Shown: positions 54,872 through 63,555, counted from the first letter of the stretch. The stretch is 64,000 nucleotides of DNA from Bacteroidales bacterium (GCA_015061285.1 SUWW01000011.1:89600-153599); one strand, 5' to 3'. Notes: generated from the sequence alone by a model not told the origin. Numbers and translations are program-made.

Positions 54872-56710
54872 ATGCACATAAACACATCTTTCAAGAAGCT
54901 AAAAGAAAAAATAAAAGGTAGCGTTCTCATAAAAATTGCCATTGCGCTATGTCTTTTTTCACTAATAATCACGCTCACCAACGTTGGCGGTCTTTACCTA
55001 ATAAGCAGCAAAATTCTTGGTGAATATTTTGGTAGCCAATTGACAGACAAGGTGAAGTCGCAACATACCATTGGCGAGCAAAATCTAATGATGCTCAGTA
55101 GGTATATGGAGAAATTGCCTGCTGTTTTTCCACGAATTAGTCAAGACTTGAGTAACGACGACTACGACTATCTAAGTATGGCCACAAGAATGGGTTCTGA
55201 GCTATTAGGCGTTGAAGGATATGTCATCACTACTGCCGATGGAACGCTTGTTAATAGCACCTTCAGTGGCTACTCCGATAGCGAATGGAAGGAATTTTCC
55301 GACTTCATAGAATATCTGCAAAATTCCAACACGCATAAATACGATGGCTACTTGAGCCTCCTGAATCAGGGCATTTGCGTAGTTACAGCCCATGGCGTGA
55401 AGGATAGCAACGAGGAGATAAAAGCCTACATTGTGATTTGCCAATGGCACCTCGAAGACAACAATTATCTGAAACGCACCGGCGACATGCTACAAATTAC
55501 TACTGGCATTTTCCGCGATACTCGTTGCGTTGCAGCTTCATACTTAGCAGATCATCCCGAATTGGCGGGCATACCATTTGAACTTCAGCACAGTTGGATA
55601 GCCGACACTGTTTACACGAAACACAAATACGCCGTCTGCATTGATGAATACGAAGGTGTGAAATATCTTTCTATCTACGCTGGTATTCCCGACTACAATG
55701 GTCACATTATGGGTATATATAATGCTGGTATCAATGTAGATATTATTGAACGTATCATTCGCATTCTCATAGCGTCATCGATAGCTGTGGGAATTGTCAT
55801 AGGTCTAATACTACTATGGCTTATATTGTCATACTTCAGCCGACGACTCACCAAACCTTTGGAGAAGTTAACCGAATCGGTAGAGCGCATTGCAAGTGGC
55901 GACATGACGGAAAAACTTTCAACGTTCAAGACAAACGACGAAGTTGAGCGACTATCGAAAGGTCTGAAATTTATGCACAAGTCGCTAACCAACACCATTA
56001 GCACTATGATACACACAGCTAAGGTGCTTCACTCAAGCAGCGTGGAACTTAGTCGCGCATCTATTGTGCTATCAGATGGAGCGAACAAACAAGCCGCCTC
56101 GCTCGAAGAGGTCTCGTCGTCGCTCGAAGAAATGACGGGAAACATTCACCAAAACACCGAAAATGCCGTCAATACCGACAAGCTGATGGTCATAGCCGAC
56201 CAATCGGTGCAATCAATTGGCGACAATGCTACGGCCAACATGCACGACGCTCAGAAAATTGCCGACTCTATACGCGCTATAAACGGATTGGTGAATCAGA
56301 CGAATATCCTCAGTCTTAACGCTTCGGTAGAGGCTGCTCGCGCTGGCAACATGGGTAAAGGTTTTGCCGTTGTTGCCAAAGAAGTAGGACGCTTGGCTGA
56401 GCAAACACGCGTTACTGCTCAAGATGTATCCAACTCGGCTACAAAAACCATTTCTGGTGTAGAGAGTATCAATAACCTCCTCGACAATGTAATGCCTCAG
56501 CTGCATAAGGTGTCGGCTATGGTGAAAGAAATTGCGGCAAGCAGCCAAGAACAAGGCATCGGTGCCGACCAAATAAACACAGCTGTGAACGACCTCAACA
56601 AGGTTACTCAAGAGACGGCTGCCAATGCAGAAGAGATTGCGGCTAAGGCTCAAGAATTATCGCAAACTGCCGACAAAATGAATGACGCAGTTGAGATATT
56701 CAAGCTATAA
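54872..56710 (+). CDS. Methyl-accepting chemotaxis protein (Cache-HAMP-MCP)
   Basis: A 612-residue transmembrane receptor. A first helix (about 19-42) precedes a periplasmic Cache-like sensor (about 45-285; EGYVITTADGTLVNSTFSGY, EYEGVKYLSIYAGIPDYNGHIMGIY), then a second helix (about 293-315), a HAMP domain (SRRLTKPLEKLTESVERIASGDMTEKL) and the coiled signalling domain with the CheA/CheW-binding tip (NQTNILSLNASVEAARAGN-type, about 470-500). A good tip is present, so coupling to CheA/CheW should be possible, but no che or flagellar gene is in the window. It lies next to the SpoIIE phosphatase. Confidence 0.92.
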   Translation: MHINTSFKKLKEKIKGSVLIKIAIALCLFSLIITLTNVGGLYLISSKILGEYFGSQLTDKVKSQHTIGEQNLMMLSRYMEKLPAVFPRISQDLSNDDYDYLSMATRMGSELLGVEGYVITTADGTLVNSTFSGYSDSEWKEFSDFIEYLQNSNTHKYDGYLSLLNQGICVVTAHGVKDSNEEIKAYIVICQWHLEDNNYLKRTGDMLQITTGIFRDTRCVAASYLADHPELAGIPFELQHSWIADTVYTKHKYAVCIDEYEGVKYLSIYAGIPDYNGHIMGIYNAGINVDIIERIIRILIASSIAVGIVIGLILLWLILSYFSRRLTKPLEKLTESVERIASGDMTEKLSTFKTNDEVERLSKGLKFMHKSLTNTISTMIHTAKVLHSSSVELSRASIVLSDGANKQAASLEEVSSSLEEMTGNIHQNTENAVNTDKLMVIADQSVQSIGDNATANMHDAQKIADSIRAINGLVNQTNILSLNASVEAARAGNMGKGFAVVAKEVGRLAEQTRVTAQDVSNSATKTISGVESINNLLDNVMPQLHKVSAMVKEIAASSQEQGIGADQINTAVNDLNKVTQETAANAEEIAAKAQELSQTADKMNDAVEIFKL

Positions 56711-56730
56711 TCTTAATTACGTATTGCTCG

Positions 56731-57441
56731 CTATTTTCTCTTCACTATCCGCGCTAAATAGTCATAATGTTCGCCTTCGGCTACAATATCTACGTTGTAG
56801 CCATTGGCGTTGGCTACTTGCGTGAGTGTATCGGCATCGATATAAATCCATGGAAACGAATCGCCTTGAACATCTTTATACTGCATACGAAACGTTTGCT
56901 CGCCATAGTATCCTTCGCTTGGCAACTCTATTACGCCGTCTTCATCTTCGTATAAATAACAAATATCCGACGAGTCGCATAGGAGCTGACCGCCTTCGGC
57001 TAAGAGAATGTCGAGTTGCTTGAAAAATTCAGCCATACGCTCAAGACGCCCCACTATTCCAATGCCATTCATCAACATAAGTATGGTATCGTACTGCCCT
57101 TTGAGGGTGAAAAAGTCTTGTTCCACTACATTTTTCACACCGCGCTGACGCATGGTGGCCACCGAGAGTGGCGATATATCTATTGCCGTGACATCGATGC
57201 CTTTATCTTGCAATGCTAACGAGTGGCAACCTGCTCCAGCGCCGACATCGAGCACTCGCCCACGCGACATATCCAATGCTCGACGCTCTATCTTGGGCAT
57301 CTCTTTATACCTACGAAAAAGTGTTTTCACGGGTATCTCGTCCTCATCAAACATGGGCGAAAACACACGCAAACGAGCCACCTTACCATTGCTTTGATAG
57401 TCGGCAATGGCTCTACCCATTGGGTCTTTATTGATTTCCAT
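56731..57441 (-). CDS. Class I SAM-dependent methyltransferase
   Basis: A 236-residue cytoplasmic protein with the Rossmann methyltransferase motifs: motif I GRVLDVGAGAGCHSLALQ (about residue 62), post-I GIDVTAIDISPLSVATMRQ and motif IV YDTILMLMNGIGIVGR. The acceptor substrate cannot be told; the conserved ILMLMNGIGI region resembles small-molecule methylases. I start it at the ATG 57441. It is convergent with the chemoreceptor. A TTG one codon upstream is not needed. Confidence 0.88.
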   Translation of the reverse strand: MEINKDPMGRAIADYQSNGKVARLRVFSPMFDEDEIPVKTLFRRYKEMPKIERRALDMSRGRVLDVGAGAGCHSLALQDKGIDVTAIDISPLSVATMRQRGVKNVVEQDFFTLKGQYDTILMLMNGIGIVGRLERMAEFFKQLDILLAEGGQLLCDSSDICYLYEDEDGVIELPSEGYYGEQTFRMQYKDVQGDSFPWIYIDADTLTQVANANGYNVDIVAEGEHYDYLARIVKRK

Positions 57442-57456
57442 CAATTAATGTAGCTA

Positions 57457-58002
57457 TTAGAAATTCACTCGTCGCTCTGGTGCCATAAACGAGCAGAAAC
57501 GTGCCGTCGCATTAGTGATATACAGCACAGCCATATTGTTGTCGTCGGCCTTATACATAGACTTCAAACTCTCGTTGCGATTCAAGAATTCCTCTTTCAC
57601 TGCAAGTGTTTCGTCGTTTACGAGCGTGCCACTAAGGCGCATCCATTCGCTTCTCGATGGCTTGATAGCACAAATCTCTACCTTTCCATTAGCAGCCATT
57701 TGCTTATACACATCTTTCACTTTACCTGTCATGATGTAAAGTCGACCATCGATGATTTCCGAAACGCCAAACGGACGCACGCGCGGCTGGTCGCCATCGA
57801 CTGTGGCTACAAAAAAGGCTCCGCACTCCTTCAGATATGCCTGAACTTCTTCCATATTCTTATTTTTCTCTTGTGGACTTATAGTATCGTTGGATACTAC
57901 TACTTCTTGTTGTGGTTCTTGAGTGTTAACATCAACCGAATTAGGCGTTGTGCATGCTACCCAAACGAAGAGCGATGCACTTACAAATAACATTTTTCTC
58001 AT
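57457..58002 (-). CDS. Lipoprotein-type pyridoxamine 5'-phosphate oxidase-like protein
   Basis: A 181-residue protein with a lipobox-type signal (MRKMLFVSASLFVWVAC, Cys 17), then a low-complexity linker, then a PNPOx-like split-barrel domain from residue about 49 (ECGAFFVATVDGDQPRVRPFG, YIMTGKVKDVYKQMAANGKVEICA, EWMRLSGTLV). The family binds FMN; here the domain would be placed outside the cytoplasm. The ATG overlaps the stop of the upstream DUF1294 fusion by four bases (ATGA), which suggests co-translation. Substrate unknown. Confidence 0.82.
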   Translation of the reverse strand: MRKMLFVSASLFVWVACTTPNSVDVNTQEPQQEVVVSNDTISPQEKNKNMEEVQAYLKECGAFFVATVDGDQPRVRPFGVSEIIDGRLYIMTGKVKDVYKQMAANGKVEICAIKPSRSEWMRLSGTLVNDETLAVKEEFLNRNESLKSMYKADDNNMAVLYITNATARFCSFMAPERRVNF

Positions 58003-58589
58003 TCTATTTGCAAATTTGGTTTAACAGGATCTGTCAGCCGATAAATATAGTCGTAATCTACAGAAACTACACCCTCTACTTGACCGAAAAAATGCATTGT
58101 CTCTTCGAGTGTCTTATCTTCTGGCTTCTTAAGTGCCATGCCTGCAATTATGTTATAGTCGTATACTATCTCTGCGCCATAGGCTTCGATGGCTTTCATA
58201 ATGGCCTCTTTGCCTACTGTTTGGTCATACATAATTATGAACACATTTGGAGAATGCTCGCGAGTGCTTTCTTTGGGTTGCGTAGCCACGTTGAACACTT
58301 GCTGCTCGGCTCTACACGACGTAAGCACTAATGCTACTATTTGTAGTATAAGTATAAGAGGCACACCAAATTTGAATTTTGGGTGTTGTGTTTTATGTCG
58401 CCAAACCGCCATGCCCACAAGAGCTCCTATGCTGCCGCCAAGTATAGCTACTAATATCAATGCCATTTCGGAGATTCGCCATTTGGCATGCTTGGCTTTC
58501 CATTTGTCGATGCCATACATAACAAAAGCCACCAAATTGATGATGGCTATGTATATATAGAGAATTGAAATATTGTCTAAAAACTTCAT
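57999..58589 (-). CDS. DUF1294 membrane domain fused to I9-inhibitor-like domain
   Basis: A 196-residue protein. Residues 1-90 are a DUF1294 domain (INLVAFVMYGIDKWKAKHAKWRIS, LGGSIGALVGMAVWRHKTQHPKF) with three membrane segments. After a TM ending in VLTSC (about 88-92), a linker (93-113) leads to a 70-residue region (NVFIIMYDQTVGKEAIMKAI to SVDYDYIYRLTD) that resembles peptidase inhibitor I9/subtilisin propeptide folds: strand, helix, strand, GMAL, helix, VEGVVSVDYD. The VLTSC looks like a lipobox in the middle of the protein. DUF1294 proteins are normally about 90 residues, so the extra half is unusual. Confidence 0.75.
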   Translation of the reverse strand: MKFLDNISILYIYIAIINLVAFVMYGIDKWKAKHAKWRISEMALILVAILGGSIGALVGMAVWRHKTQHPKFKFGVPLILILQIVALVLTSCRAEQQVFNVATQPKESTREHSPNVFIIMYDQTVGKEAIMKAIEAYGAEIVYDYNIIAGMALKKPEDKTLEETMHFFGQVEGVVSVDYDYIYRLTDPVKPNLQIE

Positions 58590-58604
58590 TGCACTTTTAG
58601 CTAC

Positions 58605-59135
58605 TTATAATGCACTCATGTGATAGCCCATTCGCTTCAATTGAACGGCATTGCCCATAAGGTAGAGTTGATGCAGACAAGCTACATAGGCATCGAAAGC
58701 CTCTTTGGTGCCTGGTTCTACACGTGCACGCATCAATGCGCTATATGCTATCGACGCACAATTGCCGACAATATGTTCTATGCGTTTATACTCTTCTAAG
58801 CCTTTGAGCGACAACACTTCTTCGCGTATATATTCATCCATATTGTCGTAGCCGCGTTTGTCACGTAGGTATATGTAGAGGTTGTCGACTTTGGAATATA
58901 TCTCCCACTCTTCGTCCCAATACTGAGTCATGGCCATAGCCACATACATAACCCAACCCAACGATGCTGTAGGGTATGCACTAAATTCGCGTATCCCATC
59001 GGGAATATATGCATTAACTATGTCTTCCCATTTTTCCTCTATGTCGGGACATTCGGGCCAATGCGCATCGATATTGTTTTCTGAAAGCAAATGCTCGCAC
59101 AACACACCATGTAAATACTCTTCGAAATTATCCAT
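58605..59135 (-). CDS. Conserved-looking helical protein of unknown function
   Basis: A 176-residue cytoplasmic protein with no signal peptide and no membrane helix. It is mostly helical and acidic (MDNFEEYLHGVLCEHLLSENNI, CPDIEEKWEDIVNAYIPDGIREF), with a mid hydrophobic helix SLGWVMYVAMAMTQYW. I do not recognise a domain. It starts 15 bases upstream of the DUF1294-fusion gene, so it may be co-transcribed with it and the flavin oxidase. Confidence 0.65.
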   Translation of the reverse strand: MDNFEEYLHGVLCEHLLSENNIDAHWPECPDIEEKWEDIVNAYIPDGIREFSAYPTASLGWVMYVAMAMTQYWDEEWEIYSKVDNLYIYLRDKRGYDNMDEYIREEVLSLKGLEEYKRIEHIVGNCASIAYSALMRARVEPGTKEAFDAYVACLHQLYLMGNAVQLKRMGYHMSAL

Positions 59136-59261
59136 CTGCCTATTGTTTTTATGAGTTATCGTAAGGATTGTTTTAGTTGTCTATCTGCAATTAAGGACAA
59201 GCGCACCCTATCAAAAATCGTTCATATCTGAGCGAGGGGAAAGTAAAAAAAACTCAAATTA

Positions 59262-59807
59262 TCAACCTTTTATCTCTTCGAGTGCTCCCGTTTCAGAGTC
59301 GATAATGAAGCCACGCACAACTATATCGTTGGGCACAAGTGGGTGAGTCTTAATAGTTTCAACTGTTCTACGTACCGATTCGGGAGTATCTTTGAAGCCT
59401 TCAAGCCATTTGTTGAGGTCGATGCCACATTTGCGAATGGTGTCGAGTGTAGTGTCGGTAACACCCCTTTCGAGCATTGCATGATGGAAATGATCGTAGC
59501 TCATGTGACATGCACCACAATGCGAATGTGCCACCACCATGATTTCTTCTACTCCAAGTTCGTATATAGCCACAATGAGGCTACGCATGGCTGAATCGAA
59601 GGCCGAGATGACCAAACCGCCAGCATTTTTTATAATCTTGGCATCTCCATTTTTCAATCCGAGCGCAGCTGACAGCAACTCTGTCAAGCGGGTATCCATG
59701 CACGAAAGCACGGCCAATTTCTTGTCGGGATACTTATCGGTTAGATATTTCTCGTAGCTCTTGGCGGCTACAAATGTTCGGTTGTAGGCTATTATTTGAT
59801 CTATCAT
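59262..59807 (-). CDS. Beta-class carbonic anhydrase
   Basis: A 181-residue cytoplasmic zinc enzyme for reversible hydration of carbon dioxide. Zinc ligands are C36 (with D38-R40 dyad in CMDTR), H94 and C97 (HSHCGAC). The length and the FDSAMRSLIVAIYELGVEEIMVVAH segment fit the beta-CA family of the type-II or Rv1284-like group. The gene is monocistronic; the 126 bases between it and the upstream neighbour gene show nothing I can name. Confidence 0.92.
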   Translation of the reverse strand: MIDQIIAYNRTFVAAKSYEKYLTDKYPDKKLAVLSCMDTRLTELLSAALGLKNGDAKIIKNAGGLVISAFDSAMRSLIVAIYELGVEEIMVVAHSHCGACHMSYDHFHHAMLERGVTDTTLDTIRKCGIDLNKWLEGFKDTPESVRRTVETIKTHPLVPNDIVVRGFIIDSETGALEEIKG

Positions 59808-59835
59808 ATTCGTTTATTTATATCTATTTATGTTA

Positions 59836-60357
59836 TTACTTAGGTGTCCAAAAGCTTCGCAATTCTGCAATTATGTCATCATAGTCGAGTTGAGTGAATG
59901 AGTCTTCGCCCGACATCAATATTGTATATGTTATGCCTTGAAATGTGCGCCCTACATGAGTGTCGCGGAAGCCATTGCGCAGGTAGAAGTCGTATCTACG
60001 ACGTCGCTGCTGAGGGTTGTCGCACGTTTGCTCTGGCGACTCAATATCAAGTATGTTCGATCGGCTGCTATAGCGTTTTAGCAGCTGCGTAAGTATCTGC
60101 TGCCCTATGCCTTTGCCACGTAGATGCTCACACACGGCAAAATACCATATCCAATTATACTTCTTGCATGGGCACACTATAGTCAAGCCAATAAAATCGC
60201 CATCGACATAATATGCAGTGAAATCGAGATTCATGCTATCAATAAGGTGCAAAAGATCGTCCCACGGAATTTGTTCTTCGGTGGGAAATGCCGTCTCGTA
60301 TAGGCGGCGCATATTAGCATCGACGTTGCCGATATTGATTGTCTTATCTATAATCAT
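59836..60357 (-). CDS. GNAT-family acetyltransferase
   Basis: A 173-residue N-acetyltransferase. The acetyl-CoA-binding motif A is present (WYFAVCEHLRGKGIGQQILTQLLKRY, R/Q-x2-G-x-G/A as RGKGIG), and a second strand-helix pair RRRRYDFYLRNGFRDT follows. The acceptor is unknown. It is divergent from a cation transporter with about 80 bases between the ATGs. Confidence 0.85.
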   Translation of the reverse strand: MIIDKTINIGNVDANMRRLYETAFPTEEQIPWDDLLHLIDSMNLDFTAYYVDGDFIGLTIVCPCKKYNWIWYFAVCEHLRGKGIGQQILTQLLKRYSSRSNILDIESPEQTCDNPQQRRRRYDFYLRNGFRDTHVGRTFQGITYTILMSGEDSFTQLDYDDIIAELRSFWTPK

Positions 60358-60404
60358 AAGTATGAAATATTACACTACTAATGGTGACGTAAATATAAGT
60401 AGCA

Positions 60405-60412
60405 TAACTTTG
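60405..60412 (+). promoter_or_regulatory. Candidate -7 box for CDF transporter (TAACTTTG)
   Basis: Exact TAnnTTTG match 27 bases upstream of the chosen ATG (60440) of the cation transporter. No -33 TTG at the right distance. It supports the shorter gene start, since a longer one would place the promoter inside the coding region. Confidence 0.5.
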
Positions 60413-60439
60413 TTTGCTGTTGCAAATTACAATGAAGAT

Positions 60440-61324
60440 ATGACACGAGAAGAAGAGATCTACCGAGTGACGTTTGTAGGCAGTGTGGTAAATATGGCGC
60501 TGCTGACGCTTAAGTTTATAGCTGGTATCTTGGGGCACAGTTCGGCTATGATAGCCGATGCGGTGCACTCGTTGTCGGACTTCATCACCGACATAATAGT
60601 TATAGTTTTTGTGCGCATAAGCGCAAAGCCACAAGACGTGTCGCACGACTATGGTCATGGGAAATACGAGACTATAGCGTCGTTTCTTGTAGGATTGGGT
60701 CTTGTGGCAGCTGCTACGATAATAGTAGTTTCTGGAGCATTGAAGATAGCCTCATGGTTGGGCGGCGAAGAACTTGAGTCGCCGAGTTGGCTTGCTCTAT
60801 GGGCTGCATTGCTATCTATTGTGAGCAAAGAAGCCATCTATCGCTACACCGTGATACGAGGCAAGCGCCTTGCGTCGCAGGCTCTCATAGCCAATGCGTG
60901 GCACCACAGAAGCGATGCACTCTCGTCGATTGGCGCTACAATAGGCATTGGTGGTGCCATTCTGTTGGGGCATCGATGGACCGTGCTCGACCCTATAGCG
61001 TCGATTGTTGTGGGCGCTATACTCGTAAAAGTGGCCTTCGACTTGCTGCGCAATAGCATGAACGAACTGACCGAATGCTCGCTGCCAGAAGACACCGAAA
61101 AGGAGATTATAGACATAGTAAAAAATTCCCCTGGCGTCAGCGAGCCGCACAACCTTCGCACTCGCCGCATTGGCAATCGCATAGCTATCGAACTACATAT
61201 TCGTATGAATGGAGACATCTCTCTACGCGAAGCCCACGACAGAGCCACCGAAATAGAGCTTAGCATGAAAAAACGCTTTGGCAATTCTACTCACGTAAGT
61301 TTGCACATGGAACCAACTAAGTAG
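60440..61324 (+). CDS. Cation diffusion facilitator (zinc/iron-type transporter)
   Basis: A 294-residue inner membrane transporter. Six helices carry the CDF metal site: ADAVHSLSDFITD in helix 2 and WHHRSDALSS in helix 5 (the usual HxxxD pairs), and a cytoplasmic tail (about 210-294) with a metal-binding-like RIAIELHIRMNGDISLREAH. CDF proteins export Zn, Fe or Mn with proton exchange. The ATG at 60440 (MTREEEIYRV) is the best start; the frame is open for 74 codons upstream, but this would overlap the GNAT promoter region and give a poor N-terminus. Confidence 0.92.
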   Translation: MTREEEIYRVTFVGSVVNMALLTLKFIAGILGHSSAMIADAVHSLSDFITDIIVIVFVRISAKPQDVSHDYGHGKYETIASFLVGLGLVAAATIIVVSGALKIASWLGGEELESPSWLALWAALLSIVSKEAIYRYTVIRGKRLASQALIANAWHHRSDALSSIGATIGIGGAILLGHRWTVLDPIASIVVGAILVKVAFDLLRNSMNELTECSLPEDTEKEIIDIVKNSPGVSEPHNLRTRRIGNRIAIELHIRMNGDISLREAHDRATEIELSMKKRFGNSTHVSLHMEPTK

Positions 61325-61477
61325 AGCGCATTTCGCCGACAGTATCACCAAATTGAACGAATTCACACCAATAAATTAGTTTCATTCGTAATGGCTATAC
61401 TTTTGAAGTATAAACTGATACTTCGTTTAATTTCGTTCCTTCGGCGATGATTTTTTCAAATGGAAAAGCCGTAGTCG

Positions 61478-61930
61478 TTAGATCATTTCCAACATCTGCT
61501 GCGGATTTTCGGCGGCTTTCACATTGCCTTCGGCTCGCACAATTATCCCATTTTCATCTATCAGATATGTAGAGCGCACAACGCCCATCGACTTCTTGCC
61601 ATAGAGCGTCTTCTCTTTCCACACGTCGTAGGCTTTGATGACCGAGAGCTCGGTATCGGAAAGCAGCGGGAATGGCAATCCGTATTTCTGCTCAAACTTC
61701 TTGTGCGATGCCACAGAATCTTTGCTAACGCCAATAACCACAGCACCTTTCTCGCGGAATTGCGGCAAACGCTCGGCAAACGAGCAAGCTTGTTTGGTGC
61801 AGCCCGACGTATTGTCGCGCGGATAGAAATATAGAACAACCTTTTGACCTCTGTAGGCGGCAAGCGAATGCTGCGTGCCATTCTGGTCGGGCAGAGTAAA
61901 CTCGGGTGCTGGTGTACCTATTGCTAACAT
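61478..61930 (-). CDS. bcp: Thiol peroxidase Bcp (peroxiredoxin)
   Basis: A 150-residue cytoplasmic thioredoxin-fold enzyme that reduces organic and hydrogen peroxides with thioredoxin. Peroxidatic C44 and resolving C49 (TSGCTKQAC) are in the usual Bcp position, after the strand VVLYFYPRDN. The C-terminal half has SVASHKKFEQKYGLPFPLLSDTE and MGVVRSTYLIDENG. A clear promoter lies 27 bases upstream (61958-61986). The 150 bases downstream contain a short TATACTT/AAGTATA hairpin (61396-61412) without a T tract. Confidence 0.95.
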   Translation of the reverse strand: MLAIGTPAPEFTLPDQNGTQHSLAAYRGQKVVLYFYPRDNTSGCTKQACSFAERLPQFREKGAVVIGVSKDSVASHKKFEQKYGLPFPLLSDTELSVIKAYDVWKEKTLYGKKSMGVVRSTYLIDENGIIVRAEGNVKAAENPQQMLEMI

Positions 61931-61957
61931 GATGATGATGTATAAAAGTTATAGCGC

Positions 61958-61986
61958 CAAAGATAGGCTTAGTGCATAAATAGCAA
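61958..61986 (-). promoter_or_regulatory. Promoter of bcp (-33 TTG, -7 TATCTTTG)
   Basis: On the minus strand TTG (61986-61984) precedes TATCTTTG (61965-61958) by 18 bases, a full -33/-7 arrangement, with the start codon 27 bases further on. Confidence 0.65.
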
Positions 61987-62001
61987 TGAAGAGTAGTAAA
62001 A

Positions 62002-62040
62002 CTAAAAAAGCAGAAAACGTATGGTGGCGCTTTCTGCTTT
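62002..62040 (-). terminator. Intrinsic terminator after FISUMP-like gene
   Basis: A ten-base perfect inverted repeat (AAAGCAGAAA / TTTCTGCTTT) around a 14-base loop; on the minus strand it continues into TTAGTTTT. It lies 30 bases after the stop of the lipoprotein gene. Confidence 0.78.
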
Positions 62041-62069
62041 GTGTTTATGTGATTGCAAGGCTGGAGTTA

Positions 62070-63515
62070 TCACTCTCTATCTTTTACTAAGCGAATTACA
62101 GCTTCTTCTGACAACATACCTGCCAAAGCTATACTCTTATATTTTTTTGATATAATGCGTTCTTTACCATTATTTACATAAAAGACAACAGCATCACTTA
62201 ATGAAGTGTCTTTTCCATAACAATGGACATTGAATGAGTTTAGATAATTGACTTCAGAAATCTTTTCATCAGAAAATACATCCCAGGGAACATTGGTCGC
62301 AAAATATTTTGAAAGCGAATATGTTGATTCATCCTCTTTCTCGAAAGCAAGTTGAGCTTCATAAGTAGTTCCGAATATATCTTCGCCATATTCTATACCA
62401 AAATGATTTTCAAGTCGTTGCCAATCGTCGCCAGTTGAGACATGATAGCCATTAATAATGCATTCATTCAGATATTTAATTTTATCGCTAGAAACAAAAT
62501 GGTAAGTAACGTCTCCACATTCTTTGTTGTACACATAAATATAATCGTGAGGACTTTTTGAAAGTCTTAGATTGTCAATTGTCCATATATCATCACCTAT
62601 TGGTATTGCTCGATAAATATTCAACTCTTTATCAACAGCGTATGTATCATTATTCACGAGTATAGACTCTATAGATGATGTCAATTTTACAATTTTATCC
62701 CCTACAGGAATATCTACATTCACATTGAAGTTGTATTTATACGCTGCTACATAGTTCAACTCTTTTTGCCCATTTACAGATTTATACACATCATAGTGTA
62801 CTTTGTTGTTTACATTTTGAGGCCTTATAAGTACAGAATCAACGTCTCCTGCCAATTCTAACGACTTAATTTCGTCTTGTATCTCATCTGACGATATGTC
62901 GATGGTAATACTCATTTGCTTACGTTTAGCCTCAGAAATATTTAGTGCTTCTTTTTTATAAAATTTACCGACACACATCCAACTTCCACTTTGCATTTCA
63001 AATCTAGGTGATTCAATCCAATAACGTAAAGAATCTTCTTCATAGTCAGATTTATAATAGTATATCATATTTACGTGTTCTCCACGTTTGTATAATTCCC
63101 ACTTTATTGTGGTCGCATTCTCGTTTTCTCCGAAGCTTCGAGACAATTCAATTCTTGCTGTTGGTACACAATAGAACGTGCGAACGTCGGTTTTCTCGCT
63201 CTCGCCAGCCTCGGTCTTGGCCTGAGCGCACCAAAAGTACTGAGTGTATGGTTCAAGTGTTACTTCTTCAGATGTCTCTTCCAAAGCATCAGCCGATTTG
63301 CCAATGTAGTATACGTATGATACGTCGAGTCCATTGTCTTCTACCGAGCTGCCACTGGCGCTTAACTCTACGTTGAGTTCTTCTACCACAGCGCCATCTT
63401 CAAGGCTGAGAGTTGTTGGTACAGTCGGAATTTGGCTAGGCTCTTCTTCCTTACAGCCTGTAAAGCTCAGTACTGCTGCGCACAGAGTTAAAAGCGTAAA
63501 TAGGTTTCTTTTCAT
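62070..63515 (-). CDS. Surface lipoprotein with FnIII-like and FISUMP-like domains
   Basis: A 481-residue lipoprotein (lipobox LSFTGC, mature CKEEEPSQIP). Residues about 30-115 look like a Fibronectin-III/Ig domain (PYTQYFWCAQAKTEAGESEK). The middle is beta-rich and unlike anything I know. Residues about 325-480 (DIWTIDNLRL, GYHVSTGDDWQRLENHFG, closing IRLVKD) match the pattern of the Fibrobacter FISUMP domain, degenerately. It should be exposed at the cell surface; function unknown. Its long 5' leader carries a hairpin and a CTTG tetranucleotide repeat. Confidence 0.72.
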   Translation of the reverse strand: MKRNLFTLLTLCAAVLSFTGCKEEEPSQIPTVPTTLSLEDGAVVEELNVELSASGSSVEDNGLDVSYVYYIGKSADALEETSEEVTLEPYTQYFWCAQAKTEAGESEKTDVRTFYCVPTARIELSRSFGENENATTIKWELYKRGEHVNMIYYYKSDYEEDSLRYWIESPRFEMQSGSWMCVGKFYKKEALNISEAKRKQMSITIDISSDEIQDEIKSLELAGDVDSVLIRPQNVNNKVHYDVYKSVNGQKELNYVAAYKYNFNVNVDIPVGDKIVKLTSSIESILVNNDTYAVDKELNIYRAIPIGDDIWTIDNLRLSKSPHDYIYVYNKECGDVTYHFVSSDKIKYLNECIINGYHVSTGDDWQRLENHFGIEYGEDIFGTTYEAQLAFEKEDESTYSLSKYFATNVPWDVFSDEKISEVNYLNSFNVHCYGKDTSLSDAVVFYVNNGKERIISKKYKSIALAGMLSEEAVIRLVKDRE

Positions 63516-63555
63516 ATCTATTAATTATAGTGATTATCTGTCTACAAAAAATGAG

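Noticed and set aside
61396..61412. TATACTT/AAGTATA hairpin as terminator of bcp or the CDF gene
   Set aside because: No T tract follows on either strand and the stem is A/T only.
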